Part shown: in pieces, positions 62,623-64,000 of the stretch | Position numbering within the stretch: position 1 is the stretch's first letter | Layout of the letters: every line of letters starts with the position of its first letter | Assembly (NCBI RefSeq): GCF_002252445.1 | Contig: NZ_NNRJ01000015.1 | Location: forward strand, 372,001-436,000 | Length of the DNA: 64,000 nucleotides | Source: Brucella thiophenivorans | GTDB taxonomy: Bacteria; Pseudomonadota; Alphaproteobacteria; Rhizobiales; Rhizobiaceae | Reading direction: 5' to 3' | Made by a program: the position numbers and the translations under genes | The notes under the pieces: generated by a model | The model's database searches: none | What the model saw: the letters and a program-made list of their open reading frames with translations, nothing else | What the model was told of the DNA's origin: nothing

Positions 62623-64000
62623 ATGAGCACACCACTTGACCATATTCGCAATTTTTCGATCGTCGCCCATATCGACCACGGCAAATCGACGCTGGCCGAC
62701 CGCCTCATTCAATTGACGGGCGGGCTGGACACGCGTGAGATGAAGGACCAGGTCCTCGACTCGATGGATATCGAGCGCGAGCGCGGTATCACCATCAAAG
62801 CCCAGACCGTTCGTCTTAACTATAAGGCGAAGAACGGCGAGGACTATGTGCTGAACCTTATCGACACCCCCGGACACGTTGACTTCGCCTATGAAGTCTC
62901 GCGTTCGCTGGCTGCATGCGAAGGGTCGCTCTTGGTGGTGGATGCTTCACAGGGCGTTGAAGCGCAGACACTGGCCAATGTCTATCAGGCCATCGACAAC
63001 AATCACGATATTGTTGTGGTGCTGAACAAGGTTGATCTTCCGGCAGCCGAGCCTGAGCGCGTTCAGAACCAGATCGAAGAAGTGATCGGCATTGACGCGA
63101 GCAAGGCCGTGATGATCTCGGCCAAAACCGGCCTTGGTATCCCTGATGTGCTGGAAGCGATTGTTGAGCAGCTGCCGCCTCCAAAAGAGGGCGACCGCAC
63201 TGCGCCGCTGAAAGCCATGCTGGTCGACAGCTGGTATGATAGTTATTTGGGCGTTATTGTTCTGGTCCGCGTGATTGATGGCGTGCTGAAAAAAGGCCAG
63301 ACCATCCGCATGATGGGTACAGGCGCGAAATATCCAGTTGAACGCACTGGCGTGTTTACGCCGAAGATGGTTCAGATGGATGAACTCGGACCGGGTGAAC
63401 TCGGCTTTATTACAGCGTCTATTAAAGAAGTCGCTGATACGCGCGTTGGTGATACCATCACCGAAGATCGTCGCCCGACGGAAAAGCCTTTGACGGGCTT
63501 TAAGCCTGCGCAGCCAGTTGTGTTCTGCGGACTGTTTCCGGTTGATGCGGCGGACTTTGAAGATCTGCGCGCAGCCATGGGCAAGCTGCGCCTCAATGAT
63601 GCGTCGTTCTCCTTTGAAATGGAGACGTCGGCTGCACTTGGTTTCGGTTTCCGCTGCGGCTTCTTGGGGCTTCTGCATCTTGAAATCATTCAGGAACGTC
63701 TTGAGCGCGAGTTTGATCTCGATCTCATCACGACAGCGCCTTCGGTTGTCTATCGCCTGAACATGCAGGACGGCTCGCAGAAAGAGCTGCACAACCCGGC
63801 TGATATGCCGGATGTTGTGAAGATCGAAGCGATTGAAGAGCCGTGGATTCGCGCCACCATCATGACGCCAGATGATTATCTCGGCGCGATCATGAAGCTC
63901 TGTCAGGAGCGTCGCGGCCTCCAGATTGATCTGACCTATGTTGGCCCGCGTGCGATGATCACCTATGATCTGCCGCTCAACGAAGTCGTTTTCGATTTCT
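62623..64000 (+). CDS. lepA: Elongation factor 4 (5' part)
   Basis: The first 459 codons; the gene runs off the right edge. GTPase motifs are [47 protein letters not shown] and [15 protein letters not shown]. The LepA-specific [21 protein letters not shown] lies near residue 350. It back-translocates stalled ribosomes or helps initiation. ATG 62623 gives the standard start [16 protein letters not shown]. It is divergent from the NDUFA9-like gene. Confidence 0.97.
   Translation, partial: MSTPLDHIRNFSIVAHIDHGKSTLADRLIQLTGGLDTREMKDQVLDSMDIERERGITIKAQTVRLNYKAKNGEDYVLNLIDTPGHVDFAYEVSRSLAACEGSLLVVDASQGVEAQTLANVYQAIDNNHDIVVVLNKVDLPAAEPERVQNQIEEVIGIDASKAVMISAKTGLGIPDVLEAIVEQLPPPKEGDRTAPLKAMLVDSWYDSYLGVIVLVRVIDGVLKKGQTIRMMGTGAKYPVERTGVFTPKMVQMDELGPGELGFITASIKEVADTRVGDTITEDRRPTEKPLTGFKPAQPVVFCGLFPVDAADFEDLRAAMGKLRLNDASFSFEMETSAALGFGFRCGFLGLLHLEIIQERLEREFDLDLITTAPSVVYRLNMQDGSQKELHNPADMPDVVKIEAIEEPWIRATIMTPDDYLGAIMKLCQERRGLQIDLTYVGPRAMITYDLPLNEVVFDF

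Noticed and set aside
61733-62626. Long rightward open frame (297 codons) over the NDUFA9-like gene
   Set aside because: It is the antisense shadow of a well recognised gene, and its protein shows no family motif.
62947-63792. Long leftward open frame (281 codons) inside lepA
   Set aside because: It lies opposite the GTPase and middle domains of lepA; composition is that of an antisense frame.
1-64000. CRISPR array, prophage or insertion sequence
   Set aside because: No regularly spaced direct repeats, integrase, transposase or phage structural gene was seen.

Overview
The window is chromosomal DNA of an alphaproteobacterium, very probably a member of the Brucellaceae (Ochrobactrum/Brucella group). 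The evidence is the gene order (murA, DUF2948, hisD, UPF0262, a low-molecular-weight phosphatase, infA, maf, yacG; ubiE-ubiB-coaBC; gpmA-dapB), families typical of Rhizobiales (DUF992, DUF2948, UPF0262, an NDUFA9-like protein) and short intergenic palindromes of the kind scattered through Rhizobiales genomes. This is an inference from protein and repeat recognition; no database search was possible.

Positions 1-9600 look like compatible-solute and one-carbon catabolism: an osmoprotectant ABC transporter (ATPase cut by the window edge, permease, binding protein), an amino-acid dehydrogenase, and a heterotetrameric sarcosine oxidase operon soxBDAG with a large palindromic repeat between soxA and soxG.

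Positions 9600-24330 form a dense catabolic island for L-fucose or a related 6-deoxy or C5 sugar. It contains an IclR-type regulator, an L-fuconolactonase-like amidohydrolase, a sugar ABC importer (binding protein, two permeases, ATPase), a mutarotase, a Gfo/Idh/MocA dehydrogenase, an SDR dehydrogenase, an FAH-family hydrolase, an L-fuconate dehydratase and a second enolase-superfamily enzyme. Together these give a nearly complete non-phosphorylating route to pyruvate and lactate. Mixed with it are a CaiB/BaiF CoA-transferase, a MaoC-like hydratase and a solute-binding-protein fold without a signal peptide, which that route does not explain.

Positions 24380-32380 hold a DUF992 protein, a GAF-GGDEF diguanylate cyclase, tRNA-Phe, the conserved yacG-maf-infA-phosphatase-UPF0262-hisD-DUF2948-murA block, a 59-residue charged protein and tRNA-Thr. 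Positions 32380-34825, between tRNA-Thr and tRNA-Ser, look like acquired DNA: two small unknown genes and a divergent pair made of a reductase-SRPBCC fusion and an HxlR regulator, with two TTGCA-type palindromes between them.

Positions 35280-64000 are mostly housekeeping: msrA, slyX, upp, ubiE, ubiB, coaBC, treA, prfC, an HdeD-like protein, cls, a nuclease-family protein, an aldehyde dehydrogenase, a YhhN protein, tRNA-Leu, gpmA, dapB, an MsbA-type exporter, glk, mgsA, mepA, queG, a GST, uppP, an NDUFA9-like protein and the first part of lepA. The most unusual item is coaBC: its first 40 residues form a FitA-like ribbon-helix-helix DNA-binding domain, and a perfect 11-bp inverted repeat ends one base before its start codon. 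This suggests that the CoA biosynthesis enzyme may regulate its own gene.
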